Positions 1-8,409 of a DNA stretch of 64,000 nt are shown here, piece after piece. Below the pieces are notes generated by a model that was not told the DNA's origin, ran no database searches, and saw only the letters and a list, made by a program, of their open reading frames with translations. Numbering within the stretch: position 1 is the stretch's first letter; the number at the start of each line of letters is the position of its first letter. The DNA lies in the NCBI RefSeq assembly GCF_018129685.1, contig NZ_JAFCLG010000019.1, positions 54,331 through 118,330 of the forward strand. The letters run 5' to 3'. The DNA is from Bradyrhizobium manausense. Its GTDB lineage: Bacteria; Pseudomonadota; Alphaproteobacteria; Rhizobiales; Xanthobacteraceae. The position numbers and the translations under genes were made by a program.

Positions 1-596
1 TCATCAAGCAGATCACCGACCACATGGATGTGCGACGGCTGGATGCGCGGACGGATTTCCGGCTGGAAAAACTTCAGGGCGTGCCGATGTGGCTGACGCC
101 GGCGGATGGCGATGCGGATGCCGCCCTCGACAAGGCCTGGGTGAAGATGACCGGCAACGCCAGGTGCAAGTCGCGCGACATCCTGATCAAGGGCCGCACC
201 CTGCACGTACCGTGCTCGGCCCATGGCGTGGCGCGCTTTGCCTTCGCCGATCTTTGCGAGAGACCGCTCGGCGCATCCGACTACCTCAGGCTGGCGCACG
301 ATTATCACACCATCCTGGTCGACCATATTCCAGTGATGGACCTCTCCCAGCGCAACGCCGCCAAGCGTTTCATCACGCTGATCGACACGCTCTATGACAA
401 TGCCGTGAAGCTGATGGCCTCGGCCGATGCCAACCCGATCTCGCTCTACCTCGCCCATGAGGGCACCGAGGCGATGGAGTTCAAGCGGACGTCGTCGCGG
501 CTGATCGAGATGAGTTCGGAATCCTATCTGGCGCTGCCTCACGGCCGCAAGGATTCCACCGCCAGCGGCTCGACCAAGGGCCTGGTCGAGACTTAA
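1..596 (+). CDS. zapE: Cell division protein ZapE (AFG1-like ATPase), C-terminal part only
   Basis: The reading frame is open from the window edge (first whole codon at 3) to the TAA ending at 596, so the 5' end lies outside. The visible ~198 residues match the C-terminus of the ZapE/AFG1 family: the stretch around FADLCERPLGASDYL, then RNAAKRFITLIDTLYD, then EFKRTSSRLIEM near the end. The Walker A and B motifs of this P-loop ATPase are not in the window. In the family the protein associates with FtsZ during cell division or acts in protein quality control. Position directly upstream of mdh is the usual alphaproteobacterial arrangement. Family call is firm; the internal ATG at 24 is not the true start. 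Confidence 0.85.
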   Translation, partial: IKQITDHMDVRRLDARTDFRLEKLQGVPMWLTPADGDADAALDKAWVKMTGNARCKSRDILIKGRTLHVPCSAHGVARFAFADLCERPLGASDYLRLAHDYHTILVDHIPVMDLSQRNAAKRFITLIDTLYDNAVKLMASADANPISLYLAHEGTEAMEFKRTSSRLIEMSSESYLALPHGRKDSTASGSTKGLVET

Positions 597-613
597 GTCC
601 TATTTGCCGGCGC

Positions 614-722
614 CGTCATTCCGGGGCGCGACGAAAGTCGCGAGCCCAAAATCCATTGCGCCACCCACTCTGCCGCCCGATGGATTCCGGGCCTGCGCCT
701 GTTGGCGCATCCCGGAATGACG
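614..722. repeat. GC-rich dispersed palindrome between zapE and mdh
   Basis: Exact 13-base inverted arms CGTCATTCCGGGG (614-626) and its complement (710-722) flank about 83 bases of spacer. The layout is like the other intergenic palindromes in this window (near 12.6, 16.7, 20.2, 36.6, 38.5 and 41.3 kb). It lies 3' of zapE and 5' of mdh and could fold in a transcript; no T-run follows, so it is not a classical terminator. Confidence 0.7.
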
Positions 723-850
723 ACCGGGTATGTTGATTGCTATCGCGCCAAGCCCGACAATTGGGCATCCACCGACTTGAACGGGGGAGGCGAAAGGGAT
801 AACCACCCTCTCAGTTTTCCCCTCTTCACGTGTCTAAAGGACAGGTTCAC

Positions 851-1819
851 ATGGCGCGCGACAAGATTGCTTTGATTGGCTCCGGTCAGATCGGCGGAAC
901 GCTGGCTCACCTCATCGGCCTGAAAGAACTCGGCGACGTCGTGATGTTCGACATCGCCGAGGGCGTGCCGCAGGGCAAGGCGCTCGACATCGCGCAGTCC
1001 TCGCCGGTCGACGGTTTCGACGCGCACTACACCGGCGCGAACTCCTACGAGGCCCTCGACAACGCCAAGGTCTGCATTGTCACCGCCGGCGTGCCGCGCA
1101 AGCCCGGCATGAGCCGCGACGACCTCCTCTCCATCAACCTCAAGGTCATGGAGCAGGTCGGTGCGGGCATCAAGAAGTACGCCCCCGACGCGTTCGTCAT
1201 CTGCATCACCAACCCGCTCGACGCCATGGTCTGGGCGCTGCAGAAGGCCTCGGGCCTGCCGCACAAGAAGGTCGTCGGCATGGCCGGCGTGCTCGACTCC
1301 GCGCGCTTCCGCTACTTCCTGGCCGACGAGTTCAACGTCTCCGTTGAAGACGTCACCGCCTTCGTGCTCGGCGGCCATGGCGACACCATGGTGCCGCTGG
1401 TGAAGTACTCCACCGTTGCCGGTATCCCGCTGCCCGACCTCGTCAAGATGGGCTGGACCTCGCAGGCGCGCCTCGACGAGATCGTCGACCGCACCCGCAA
1501 CGGCGGCGCCGAGATCGTGAACCTGCTCAAGACCGGTTCGGCCTTCTACGCGCCGGCCGCGTCCGCCATTGCGATGGCCGAGAGCTATCTGCGCGACAAG
1601 AAGCGCGTGCTGCCGTCGGCCGCCTACCTCAACGGCGAATACGGCGTGAAGGACATGTATGTCGGCGTGCCCGTCGTGATCGGCTCCAAGGGCGTCGAGC
1701 GCGTCGTCGAGATCGAGCTCGCCGGCAAGGACCGCGAGGCCTTCGACAAGTCGGTCGGCGCCGTGCAGGGCCTGGTCGATGCCTGCAAGAAGATCGCACC
1801 CGATCTTCTCGGCCGCTAA
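851..1819 (+). CDS. mdh: Malate dehydrogenase (NAD-dependent)
   Basis: Oxidises malate to oxaloacetate with NAD+ in the TCA cycle; cytosolic. The 322-residue protein has the LDH-like MDH pattern: NAD-binding GSGQIG at residues 10-15, the substrate-binding arginines in RKPGMSRDD, and the catalytic histidine in GGHGDTMVP. Length equals the usual alphaproteobacterial enzyme. I prefer the ATG at 851, preceded by AAAGGACAG, over an in-frame GTG at 830. It is followed by a perfect hairpin and then sucC, so mdh and the suc genes may be partly separate transcripts. High confidence. Confidence 0.97.
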   Translation: MARDKIALIGSGQIGGTLAHLIGLKELGDVVMFDIAEGVPQGKALDIAQSSPVDGFDAHYTGANSYEALDNAKVCIVTAGVPRKPGMSRDDLLSINLKVMEQVGAGIKKYAPDAFVICITNPLDAMVWALQKASGLPHKKVVGMAGVLDSARFRYFLADEFNVSVEDVTAFVLGGHGDTMVPLVKYSTVAGIPLPDLVKMGWTSQARLDEIVDRTRNGGAEIVNLLKTGSAFYAPAASAIAMAESYLRDKKRVLPSAAYLNGEYGVKDMYVGVPVVIGSKGVERVVEIELAGKDREAFDKSVGAVQGLVDACKKIAPDLLGR

Positions 1820-1832
1820 CGGCAAGCCATTC

Positions 1833-1870
1833 CCGCCGAAGATCGAAACCCGGTCTTCGGCGGTTTCATT
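1833..1870 (+). terminator. Hairpin after mdh, probable terminator or attenuator
   Basis: A perfect 10-bp stem CCGCCGAAGA (1833-1842) / TCTTCGGCGG (1854-1863) with an 11-base loop starts 14 bases after the mdh stop and is followed by the T-rich TTTCATTT. This fits an intrinsic terminator or a partial attenuator between mdh and sucC. Confidence 0.65.
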
Positions 1871-1871
1871 T

Positions 1872-1902
1872 CCGGACCCCTGCTGACCGGAGTGGGGTCC
1901 GG
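1872..1902 (+). other. Inverted repeat in the sucC leader region
   Basis: Perfect 9-bp arms CCGGACCCC (1872-1880) and GGGGTCCGG (1894-1902) with a 13-base loop. There is no T-tract. It lies 120 bases upstream of sucC; it could be an RNA processing or stability hairpin, or a protein-binding dyad. Function unknown. Confidence 0.4.
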
Positions 1903-2021
1903 GTCCAAGATCTCGATGTCAAAGAATCCGGGTTTGCAGTCTCTGTGGTATATGGTATGCCAGGCACAAGACTGAGGTGGGCCCCTAGGGGTCACCGCCC
2001 GCGGGTTCAGGGAGCGACCAT

Positions 2022-3218
2022 ATGAATATCCATGAATATCAGGCCAAGGCGCTGCTGGGCGAGTTCGGCGTACCGATCTCCAAGGGCGTTCCGGTCCTCA
2101 AAGCGAGCGACGCGGACGCCGCCGCCAAGGCGCTGCCCGGTCCGGTCTATGTGGTGAAGAGCCAGATCCACGCCGGCGGCCGCGGCAAGGGCAAGTTCAA
2201 GGAAGCTAGCGCCGGCGACAAGGGCGGCGTCCGCATCGCCAAGTCGGCCGCGGAGGTCTCCGAATTCGCCAAGCAGATGCTCGGCGCCACGCTGGTGACC
2301 GTGCAGACCGGTCCCGCCGGCAAGCAGGTCAACCGCCTCTACATCGAGGACGGCTCCGACATCGACAAGGAATTCTATCTCTCGATCCTGGTCGACCGCG
2401 AGACCTCGCGCGTGTCCTTCGTCGTCTCGACCGAAGGCGGCGTCAACATCGAGGACGTCGCGCACAACACGCCCGAGAAGATCGTGACCTTCTCGGTCGA
2501 TCCGGCCACCGGCATCATGGGCCATCACGGCCGCACCGTCGCCAATGCCCTGAAGCTCACCGGCGATCTCGCCAAGCAGGCGGAAAAGCTCACCGCGCAG
2601 CTCTTTGCCGCGTTCGTCGCCAAGGACATGTCGATGCTGGAGATCAACCCGCTGGTCGTGACCAAGCAGGGCCAGCTCCGCGTGCTCGACGCCAAGGTGT
2701 CGTTCGACGACAACGCGCTGTTCCGTCACCCCGAGGTGCTCGCGCTGCGCGACGAGACCGAGGAAGACGCCAAGGAAATCGAGGCGTCCAAATACGACCT
2801 CAACTACGTCACCCTCGACGGCAATATCGGCTGCATGGTCAACGGCGCCGGTCTTGCCATGGCGACGATGGACATCATCAAGCTCTACGGCATGGCGCCG
2901 GCGAACTTCCTCGACGTCGGCGGCAGCGCCAGCAAGGAAAAGGTCGCGGCCGCGTTCAAGATCATCACCGCGGATCCCAACGTGAAGGGCATCCTGGTCA
3001 ACATCTTCGGTGGTATCATGAAGTGCGACGTGATCGCCGAAGGCGTCACGGCTGCGGTTCGTGAGGTCGGCCTCAGCGTGCCGCTGGTGGTTCGTCTCGA
3101 AGGCACCAATGTCGAGCTCGGCAAGAAGATCATCCGCGAATCCGGTCTGAACGTGGTGCCGGCCGACAATCTCGACGACGCCGCGCAGAAGATCGTGAAG
3201 GCCGTCAAGGGAGGCTAA
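2022..3218 (+). CDS. sucC: Succinyl-CoA synthetase (ADP-forming), beta subunit
   Basis: The beta subunit of the TCA enzyme that converts succinyl-CoA to succinate with nucleotide triphosphate formation; partner of SucD. At 398 residues it has the family length. It opens with the canonical MNIHEYQAK, has the ATP-grasp region over about residues 2-205 (including IHAGGRGKGKFK) and the CoA-ligase domain with GGIMKCDVIAEG and LEGTNVELGKKII towards the C-terminus. ATG 2022 is preceded by GGGAGCG. Unusually, two extra small genes separate it from sucD, while in most bacteria sucC and sucD are adjacent. Confidence 0.97.
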   Translation: MNIHEYQAKALLGEFGVPISKGVPVLKASDADAAAKALPGPVYVVKSQIHAGGRGKGKFKEASAGDKGGVRIAKSAAEVSEFAKQMLGATLVTVQTGPAGKQVNRLYIEDGSDIDKEFYLSILVDRETSRVSFVVSTEGGVNIEDVAHNTPEKIVTFSVDPATGIMGHHGRTVANALKLTGDLAKQAEKLTAQLFAAFVAKDMSMLEINPLVVTKQGQLRVLDAKVSFDDNALFRHPEVLALRDETEEDAKEIEASKYDLNYVTLDGNIGCMVNGAGLAMATMDIIKLYGMAPANFLDVGGSASKEKVAAAFKIITADPNVKGILVNIFGGIMKCDVIAEGVTAAVREVGLSVPLVVRLEGTNVELGKKIIRESGLNVVPADNLDDAAQKIVKAVKGG

Positions 3219-3222
3219 CGCC

Positions 3223-3702
3223 ATGGCCCAGGACCATCTCGCCGCATCATCCCCGCTTGCAGAGCATGCGCGTCTTGCCGCGTTCGCCGGCGAATGGACT
3301 GGCGAAGAGATGGTCTTCCCGTCGCGCTGGACGGCGGGCGGGCCGGCGACCTCGCACACCGTCGCGCGCATGGATCTCAACGGCTTCTACTTGATCCAGG
3401 ACTCGGTCCAGATGCGCGACGGCAAGCAGGTGTTCGCCACCCACGGCCTCTTCACTTACGACCGCGAGGACCGGACCTACAAATTGTTCTGGTACGATTC
3501 GCTCGGCTACACGCCGCCCTCGCCCGCCTCCGGCGGCTGGGTCGGCAACACCCTGACGCTGGTGCGCGGCTCGCTCCGCGGCAATGCGCGCCATGTGTAC
3601 GAGATCATCGACGACGCCTCGTACTCGTTGAAGATCCAGTTCTCGCCGGACGCGGAAGGCTGGGCTGACGTGCTCACCGGCGTCTACCGTCGTGTTCATT
3701 AG
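3223..3702 (+). CDS. DUF1579-like protein inserted between sucC and sucD
   Basis: A 159-residue protein whose layout resembles DUF1579 (a small beta-rich family of unknown function): an N-terminal LAAFAGEWTGEE, a middle section ending LNGFYLIQDSVQMRDG, then DREDRTYKLFWYDSLG. There is no signal peptide or membrane segment. The ATG lies 4 bases after the sucC stop, with its GGGAGG inside the end of sucC, so it is probably translated with sucC. The role is unknown; the operon position only suggests co-expression with the TCA cycle genes. Confidence 0.75.
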   Translation: MAQDHLAASSPLAEHARLAAFAGEWTGEEMVFPSRWTAGGPATSHTVARMDLNGFYLIQDSVQMRDGKQVFATHGLFTYDREDRTYKLFWYDSLGYTPPSPASGGWVGNTLTLVRGSLRGNARHVYEIIDDASYSLKIQFSPDAEGWADVLTGVYRRVH

Positions 3703-3711
3703 GACGAAACC

Positions 3712-4173
3712 ATGGGTGCTCATCCATATTGGTATTTCGTTCCGTATGAGGACGATTTTGGCGCAGCATTACAGAAATTGCGGGAGCGGGAATTCCAGGC
3801 AGGGCGTTACAACCCTGTGACGCCCTTTCCGACCTTTCCAATCGACTTCTCTGCGCTCGCGCCGGGTGCGAGGCATGCTTCGATCGAGCAGCTCATGGAG
3901 CAGTGCGACGAATCTGGTACCCGGTCCATTCTCGATATCGCGCAAGTCGCGCCCGCGCCTTTCGATGGAAGCGGAATGCCGTTCATGACGGCCTTCCCGT
4001 TGGCTCCGCACGACGTGGAACGTCTGTTCGGATCATCGCGGCCGACGCGCGCGCAGGTCGAGACCAACAAGCAAATGTGGGATCGCATCGAGCGCGGATC
4101 GGCGGTCTACACAGTCATTTTCGAAAACGGTCAACCGCACGAAATCTTTTTCGGTGGTTACTCTTTCGATTGA
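3712..4173 (+). CDS. Conserved-looking hypothetical protein in the suc operon
   Basis: A 153-residue protein starting MGAHPYWYFVPYEDDF, with LREREFQAGRYNPV near residue 30 and a C-terminal YTVIFENGQPHEIFFGGYSFD region. I do not recognise a named domain. It starts 9 bases after the stop of the preceding DUF1579-like gene and ends 64 bases before sucD. Its base composition is less GC-rich than the flanking suc genes, hinting at a separate origin. It has no signal peptide and no clear membrane helix. The close spacing on the same strand makes it a real gene; function unknown. Confidence 0.65.
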   Translation: MGAHPYWYFVPYEDDFGAALQKLREREFQAGRYNPVTPFPTFPIDFSALAPGARHASIEQLMEQCDESGTRSILDIAQVAPAPFDGSGMPFMTAFPLAPHDVERLFGSSRPTRAQVETNKQMWDRIERGSAVYTVIFENGQPHEIFFGGYSFD

Positions 4174-4237
4174 ACAGTCACGTTGAACAGCCGTCATCCG
4201 GCCAGGTAAAAGTTATCCACGAAAGCAGGCTCGCCTC

Positions 4238-5122
4238 ATGTCCATCCTGATCGACAAGAACACCAAGGTCATCTGCCAGGGCTTCACCGGCAAGAACGGC
4301 ACCTTCCATTCCGAAGCCGCGATTGCCTACGGCACCAAGATGGTCGGCGGCACCTCGCCCGGCAAAGGCGGTTCGACTCATCTGAACCTGCCGGTGTTCG
4401 ACACGGTGCGTGAGGCGCGCGAGAAGACCGGCGCCGATGCCTCGGTGATCTACGTGCCGCCGCCGGGCGCGGCGGACGCGATCTGCGAGGCCATCGACGC
4501 GGAGATCCCGCTGATCGTCTGCATCACCGAAGGCATTCCGGTCCTCGACATGGTGCGCGTGAAGCGTTCGCTGGCCGGCTCGAAGTCGCGCCTGATCGGG
4601 CCGAACTGCCCGGGTGTGATGACCGCCGGCGAATGCAAGATCGGCATCATGCCCGCCAACATCTTCAAGACCGGCTCGGTCGGCATCGTCTCGCGCTCCG
4701 GCACGCTGACTTACGAAGCCGTGTTCCAGACCTCCCAGGAAGGCCTCGGCCAGACCACCGCGGTCGGCATCGGCGGCGACCCGGTCAAGGGCACCGAATT
4801 CATCGACGTGCTGGAAATGCTGCTCGCCGATCCCAAGACCCAATCCATCATCATGATCGGCGAGATCGGCGGTTCCGCCGAGGAGGACGCCGCCCAGTTC
4901 CTCAAGGACGAGGCCAAGCGCGGCCGCAAGAAGCCGATGGTCGGTTTCATCGCCGGCGTGACCGCACCTCCCGGCCGCCGCATGGGTCATGCCGGCGCGA
5001 TCATTTCGGGCGGCAAGGGCGACGCCGGTTCCAAGACCGAGGCGATGAAATCCGCAGGGATTACAGTGTCGCCGTCGCCGGCGCGCCTCGGCCATACGCT
5101 TGCCGAAAAGTTGAAAGCCTAA
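4238..5122 (+). CDS. sucD: Succinyl-CoA synthetase, alpha subunit
   Basis: The alpha subunit of succinyl-CoA synthetase carries the phospho-histidine. The 294-residue protein begins MSILIDKNTKVICQGFTGKN (CoA-binding Rossmann domain, roughly residues 4-100). The active-site histidine is at residue 251 in RRMGHAGAIISGG. GPNCPGV (121-127) is the conserved loop. It works with SucC encoded 1 kb upstream; the gap is filled by two small genes. The ATG at 4238 sits after GCAGGCTCGCCTC. High confidence. Confidence 0.97.
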   Translation: MSILIDKNTKVICQGFTGKNGTFHSEAAIAYGTKMVGGTSPGKGGSTHLNLPVFDTVREAREKTGADASVIYVPPPGAADAICEAIDAEIPLIVCITEGIPVLDMVRVKRSLAGSKSRLIGPNCPGVMTAGECKIGIMPANIFKTGSVGIVSRSGTLTYEAVFQTSQEGLGQTTAVGIGGDPVKGTEFIDVLEMLLADPKTQSIIMIGEIGGSAEEDAAQFLKDEAKRGRKKPMVGFIAGVTAPPGRRMGHAGAIISGGKGDAGSKTEAMKSAGITVSPSPARLGHTLAEKLKA

Positions 5123-5207
5123 TTCACTTCTTCGTGCTTTTCCGGGCGAAGTTTCGCAGCAAATAGGGTAAATGGTGCCTGTCGCGTCGAGCCTCTGCCG
5201 GGGAGCT

Positions 5208-5221
5208 CGGCGCTAGCGCCG
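5208..5221. promoter_or_regulatory. 14-bp perfect palindrome upstream of sucA
   Basis: CGGCGCTAGCGCCG is a perfect palindrome without a loop, 37 bases before the chosen sucA start and followed by TTTGTTAT. A loop-free dyad fits a dimeric regulator's operator better than a terminator, but no regulator can be named. Confidence 0.3.
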
Positions 5222-5258
5222 TTTGTTATGCGCGAACCGAAATCGCCAGGAACCCAGT

Positions 5259-8228
5259 ATGTCTCGCCAGGACGCGAACGCAGCCTTTGCCCTCTCCTCC
5301 TTTTTGCAGGGCACCAACGCCACCTACATCGACGAAATCTACGCCCGCTACGAGAAGGATCCGTCCTCGGTCGACGCCGAGTGGCAGGACTTCTTCAAGA
5401 GCCTCAACGACCAGCCCGCTGATATCAGCAAGAACGCCGAGGGCCCGTCCTGGGAGCGCGACAACTGGCCGCTGACCCCGAAGGACGACCTGACATCCGC
5501 TCTCGACGGCAACTGGGCCGAGGTCGAGAAGGCGGTCGGCACCAAGATCGCCGCCAAGGCGCAGGCCAAGGGCGGGGACAAGGGCGGGGATATCTCCTCC
5601 TCTGACCTGCTCCAGGCGACGCGCGATTCCGTCCGCGCGTTGATGCTGATCCGCTCCTATCGCATGCGTGGCCACTTCCACGCCAAGCTCGATCCGCTCG
5701 GCATCGAAGCCCCGCGCAATCGCGAAGAGCTCGATCCGCGCACCTACGGCTTCAGCGAAGCCGATTTCGACCGCAAGATCTTCCTCGATCACGTGCTCGG
5801 CCTCGAATACGGCACTTTGCGCGAGATCACCGCGATCTGCGAGCGCACCTACTGCCAGACGCTCGGCGTCGAGTTCATGCATATCAGCAATGCCGCGCAG
5901 AAGGCGTGGATCCAGGAGCGCATCGAGGGACCGGACAAGGAAATCTCGTTCACCCGCGAAGGCCGCCGCGCCATCCTGATGAAGCTGGTCGAGGCCGAGG
6001 GCTTCGAGAAGTTCTGCGACACCAAGTTCACCGGCACCAAGCGCTTCGGCCTCGACGGCGGTGAATCGCTGATTCCCGCGCTCGAGCAGATCATCAAGCG
6101 TGGCGGCAATCTCGGCGTGAAGGAGATCGTGGTCGGCATGCCGCATCGCGGCCGCCTCAACGTGCTGACGCAGGTGATGGGCAAGGCCCACCGTGCGCTG
6201 TTCCACGAGTTCAAGGGCGGCTCGGCCAATCCCGACGCGGTCGAAGGCTCGGGCGACGTCAAGTATCACCTCGGCGCCTCTTCGGACCGCGAGTTCGACG
6301 GCAACCGCATCCATCTGTCGCTGACCGCCAACCCCTCGCATCTCGAGATCGTCGATCCCGTCGTGCTCGGCAAGGTGCGCGCGAAGCAGGACCAGCACGG
6401 CGATCCGCCGGACCAGCGCATCTCGGTGATGCCGCTATTGATGCATGGCGACGCGGCGTTCGCGGGCCAGGGCGTGGTCGCCGAGTGCTTTGGTCTGTCG
6501 GACCTGAAGGGCTACCGCACCGGCGGCTCCGTGCACTTCATCGTCAACAACCAGATCGGCTTCACCACCTATCCGCGTTACTCGCGCTCCTCGCCCTATC
6601 CGTCCGACGTGGCGAAGATGATCGACGCGCCGATCTTCCACGTGAACGGCGACGATCCGGAAGCGGTGGTGTTCGCCGCCAAGGTCGCGACCGAATTCCG
6701 CCAGAAGTTCCACAAGCCCGTCGTCATCGACATGTTCTGCTACCGCAGGCATGGCCATAACGAGGGCGACGAGCCGGCGTTCACCCAGCCGGTGATGTAC
6801 AAGAAGATCGCGGCGCATCCCTCGACGCTCGAGCTCTACGCCCGCCGCCTGATCAGCGAAGGCGTGATGACCGAGGGCGAGGTCGAGAAGGCCAAGGCCG
6901 ACTGGCGCGCGCGTCTCGATGCCGAGTTCGAAGCCGGCACCTCCTACAAGCCGAACAAGGCCGACTGGCTCGACGGCAAGTGGGCGGGCTTCAAGATCGC
7001 CGACCAGGAAGAGGACGCCCGTCGCGGCGTCACCGGCGTCGATCTCACCGAGCTGAAGGAGATCGGTCGCAAGATCACCAAGGTGCCGGACGGTTTCCGC
7101 GTTCACCGCACCATCCAGCGCTTCCTGGAGAACCGCGCCAAGGCGATCGACAGCGGCACCGGCATCGACTGGGCGACCGGCGAAGCGCTGGCGTTCTGCA
7201 CGCTGCTCGCTGAGAACCATCACGTTCGCCTGTCCGGACAGGACTCCGAGCGCGGCACCTTCTCGCAGCGTCACTCGGTCCTGATCGACCAGGAAGACGA
7301 GAGCCGCTACACGCCGTTCAATCATCTCGGCAGCGAGCAGGGCCATTACGAGGTCATCAACTCGCTGCTGTCGGAAGAAGCCGTGCTCGGCTTCGAATAC
7401 GGCTATTCGCTCGCCGAGCCGAACACGCTGACGCTGTGGGAAGCCCAGTTCGGCGACTTCGCCAACGGCGCGCAGGTCGTGTTCGACCAGTTCATCTCCT
7501 CGGGTGAGCGCAAATGGCTGCGCATGTCCGGCCTCGTCTGCCTCCTGCCGCACGGCTATGAGGGCCAGGGACCGGAGCATTCCTCGGCGCGTCTGGAGCG
7601 CTATCTTCAGATGTGCGCCGAAGACAACATGCAGGTGGTCTATCCGACCACGCCGGCGAACTACTTCCACGTGCTGCGTCGCCAGCTTCATCGCGAGATC
7701 CGCAAGCCGCTGATCCTGATGACGCCGAAGTCGCTGCTGCGTCACAAGCGGGCGGTCTCGCGTCTCGAGGAACTCGCGAAGGGTACGACCTTCCACCGCA
7801 TCCTGTATGATGACGCCCAGATGCTGCCGAACGAGGCGATCAAGCTCGTTCCGGACGAGAAGATCCGCCGCATCGTGCTGTGCTCGGGCAAGGTCTATTA
7901 CGACCTGTACGAGGAGCGCGAGAAGCGTGGCATCGACGACATCTACCTGATGCGCGTCGAGCAGCTCTATCCGGTGCCGCTGAAGGCGCTGGTGGCCGAG
8001 CTGTCCCGCTTCAAGAAGGCCGAAGTGATCTGGTGCCAGGAAGAGCCCCGCAACATGGGTGCCTGGCACTTCATCGAGCCCTATCTGGAATGGGTGCTGA
8101 ACCAGGTGAACGGCGTGAGCCGGCGTCCGCGTTATGTCGGCCGCGCCGCTTCCGCTGCGACCGCCACTGGTCTGATGTCCAAGCATCAGGCGCAGCTGAA
8201 GGCGTTCCTGGACGAAGCACTGAGCTGA
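5259..8228 (+). CDS. sucA: 2-oxoglutarate dehydrogenase E1 component
   Basis: Thiamine diphosphate-dependent E1 that decarboxylates 2-oxoglutarate and transfers the succinyl group to the lipoyl arm of SucB. The 989-residue product has the E2-binding N-terminus (FLQGTNATYIDEIY at about 12-25), the MPHRGRLNVL signature, the HGHNEGDEP segment near residues 498-506 that belongs to the ThDP/Mg site, and the C-terminal EEPRNMGAWHFIEPY. I chose ATG 5259, preceded by CCAGGAAC, instead of an upstream in-frame TTG at 5223. It is the first of sucA-sucB-SDR-lpdA. High confidence. Confidence 0.97.
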   Translation: MSRQDANAAFALSSFLQGTNATYIDEIYARYEKDPSSVDAEWQDFFKSLNDQPADISKNAEGPSWERDNWPLTPKDDLTSALDGNWAEVEKAVGTKIAAKAQAKGGDKGGDISSSDLLQATRDSVRALMLIRSYRMRGHFHAKLDPLGIEAPRNREELDPRTYGFSEADFDRKIFLDHVLGLEYGTLREITAICERTYCQTLGVEFMHISNAAQKAWIQERIEGPDKEISFTREGRRAILMKLVEAEGFEKFCDTKFTGTKRFGLDGGESLIPALEQIIKRGGNLGVKEIVVGMPHRGRLNVLTQVMGKAHRALFHEFKGGSANPDAVEGSGDVKYHLGASSDREFDGNRIHLSLTANPSHLEIVDPVVLGKVRAKQDQHGDPPDQRISVMPLLMHGDAAFAGQGVVAECFGLSDLKGYRTGGSVHFIVNNQIGFTTYPRYSRSSPYPSDVAKMIDAPIFHVNGDDPEAVVFAAKVATEFRQKFHKPVVIDMFCYRRHGHNEGDEPAFTQPVMYKKIAAHPSTLELYARRLISEGVMTEGEVEKAKADWRARLDAEFEAGTSYKPNKADWLDGKWAGFKIADQEEDARRGVTGVDLTELKEIGRKITKVPDGFRVHRTIQRFLENRAKAIDSGTGIDWATGEALAFCTLLAENHHVRLSGQDSERGTFSQRHSVLIDQEDESRYTPFNHLGSEQGHYEVINSLLSEEAVLGFEYGYSLAEPNTLTLWEAQFGDFANGAQVVFDQFISSGERKWLRMSGLVCLLPHGYEGQGPEHSSARLERYLQMCAEDNMQVVYPTTPANYFHVLRRQLHREIRKPLILMTPKSLLRHKRAVSRLEELAKGTTFHRILYDDAQMLPNEAIKLVPDEKIRRIVLCSGKVYYDLYEEREKRGIDDIYLMRVEQLYPVPLKALVAELSRFKKAEVIWCQEEPRNMGAWHFIEPYLEWVLNQVNGVSRRPRYVGRAASAATATGLMSKHQAQLKAFLDEALS

Positions 8229-8409
8229 ACTTCTTCGAACTGCGTCATGCCCCGCCTTGTGCGCATTTGTGCACGAGAGCGGGGCATCCGGTAAGTCGTG
8301 ACGTCCTCGTGCATGCGATGCGTCCCGGCCTGCTGGATAGCCTGCTTTTCGCTGGCCCATGACACCTGACCTTCACGACCGCATTGGCGATCTCCTTGAG
8401 GAAAAGACC

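Noticed and set aside
740..1825. Long minus-strand open frame opposite mdh
   Set aside because: It mirrors mdh codon periodicity, is rich in His/Asp/Val/Leu typical of antisense GC-rich frames, and mdh is certain.
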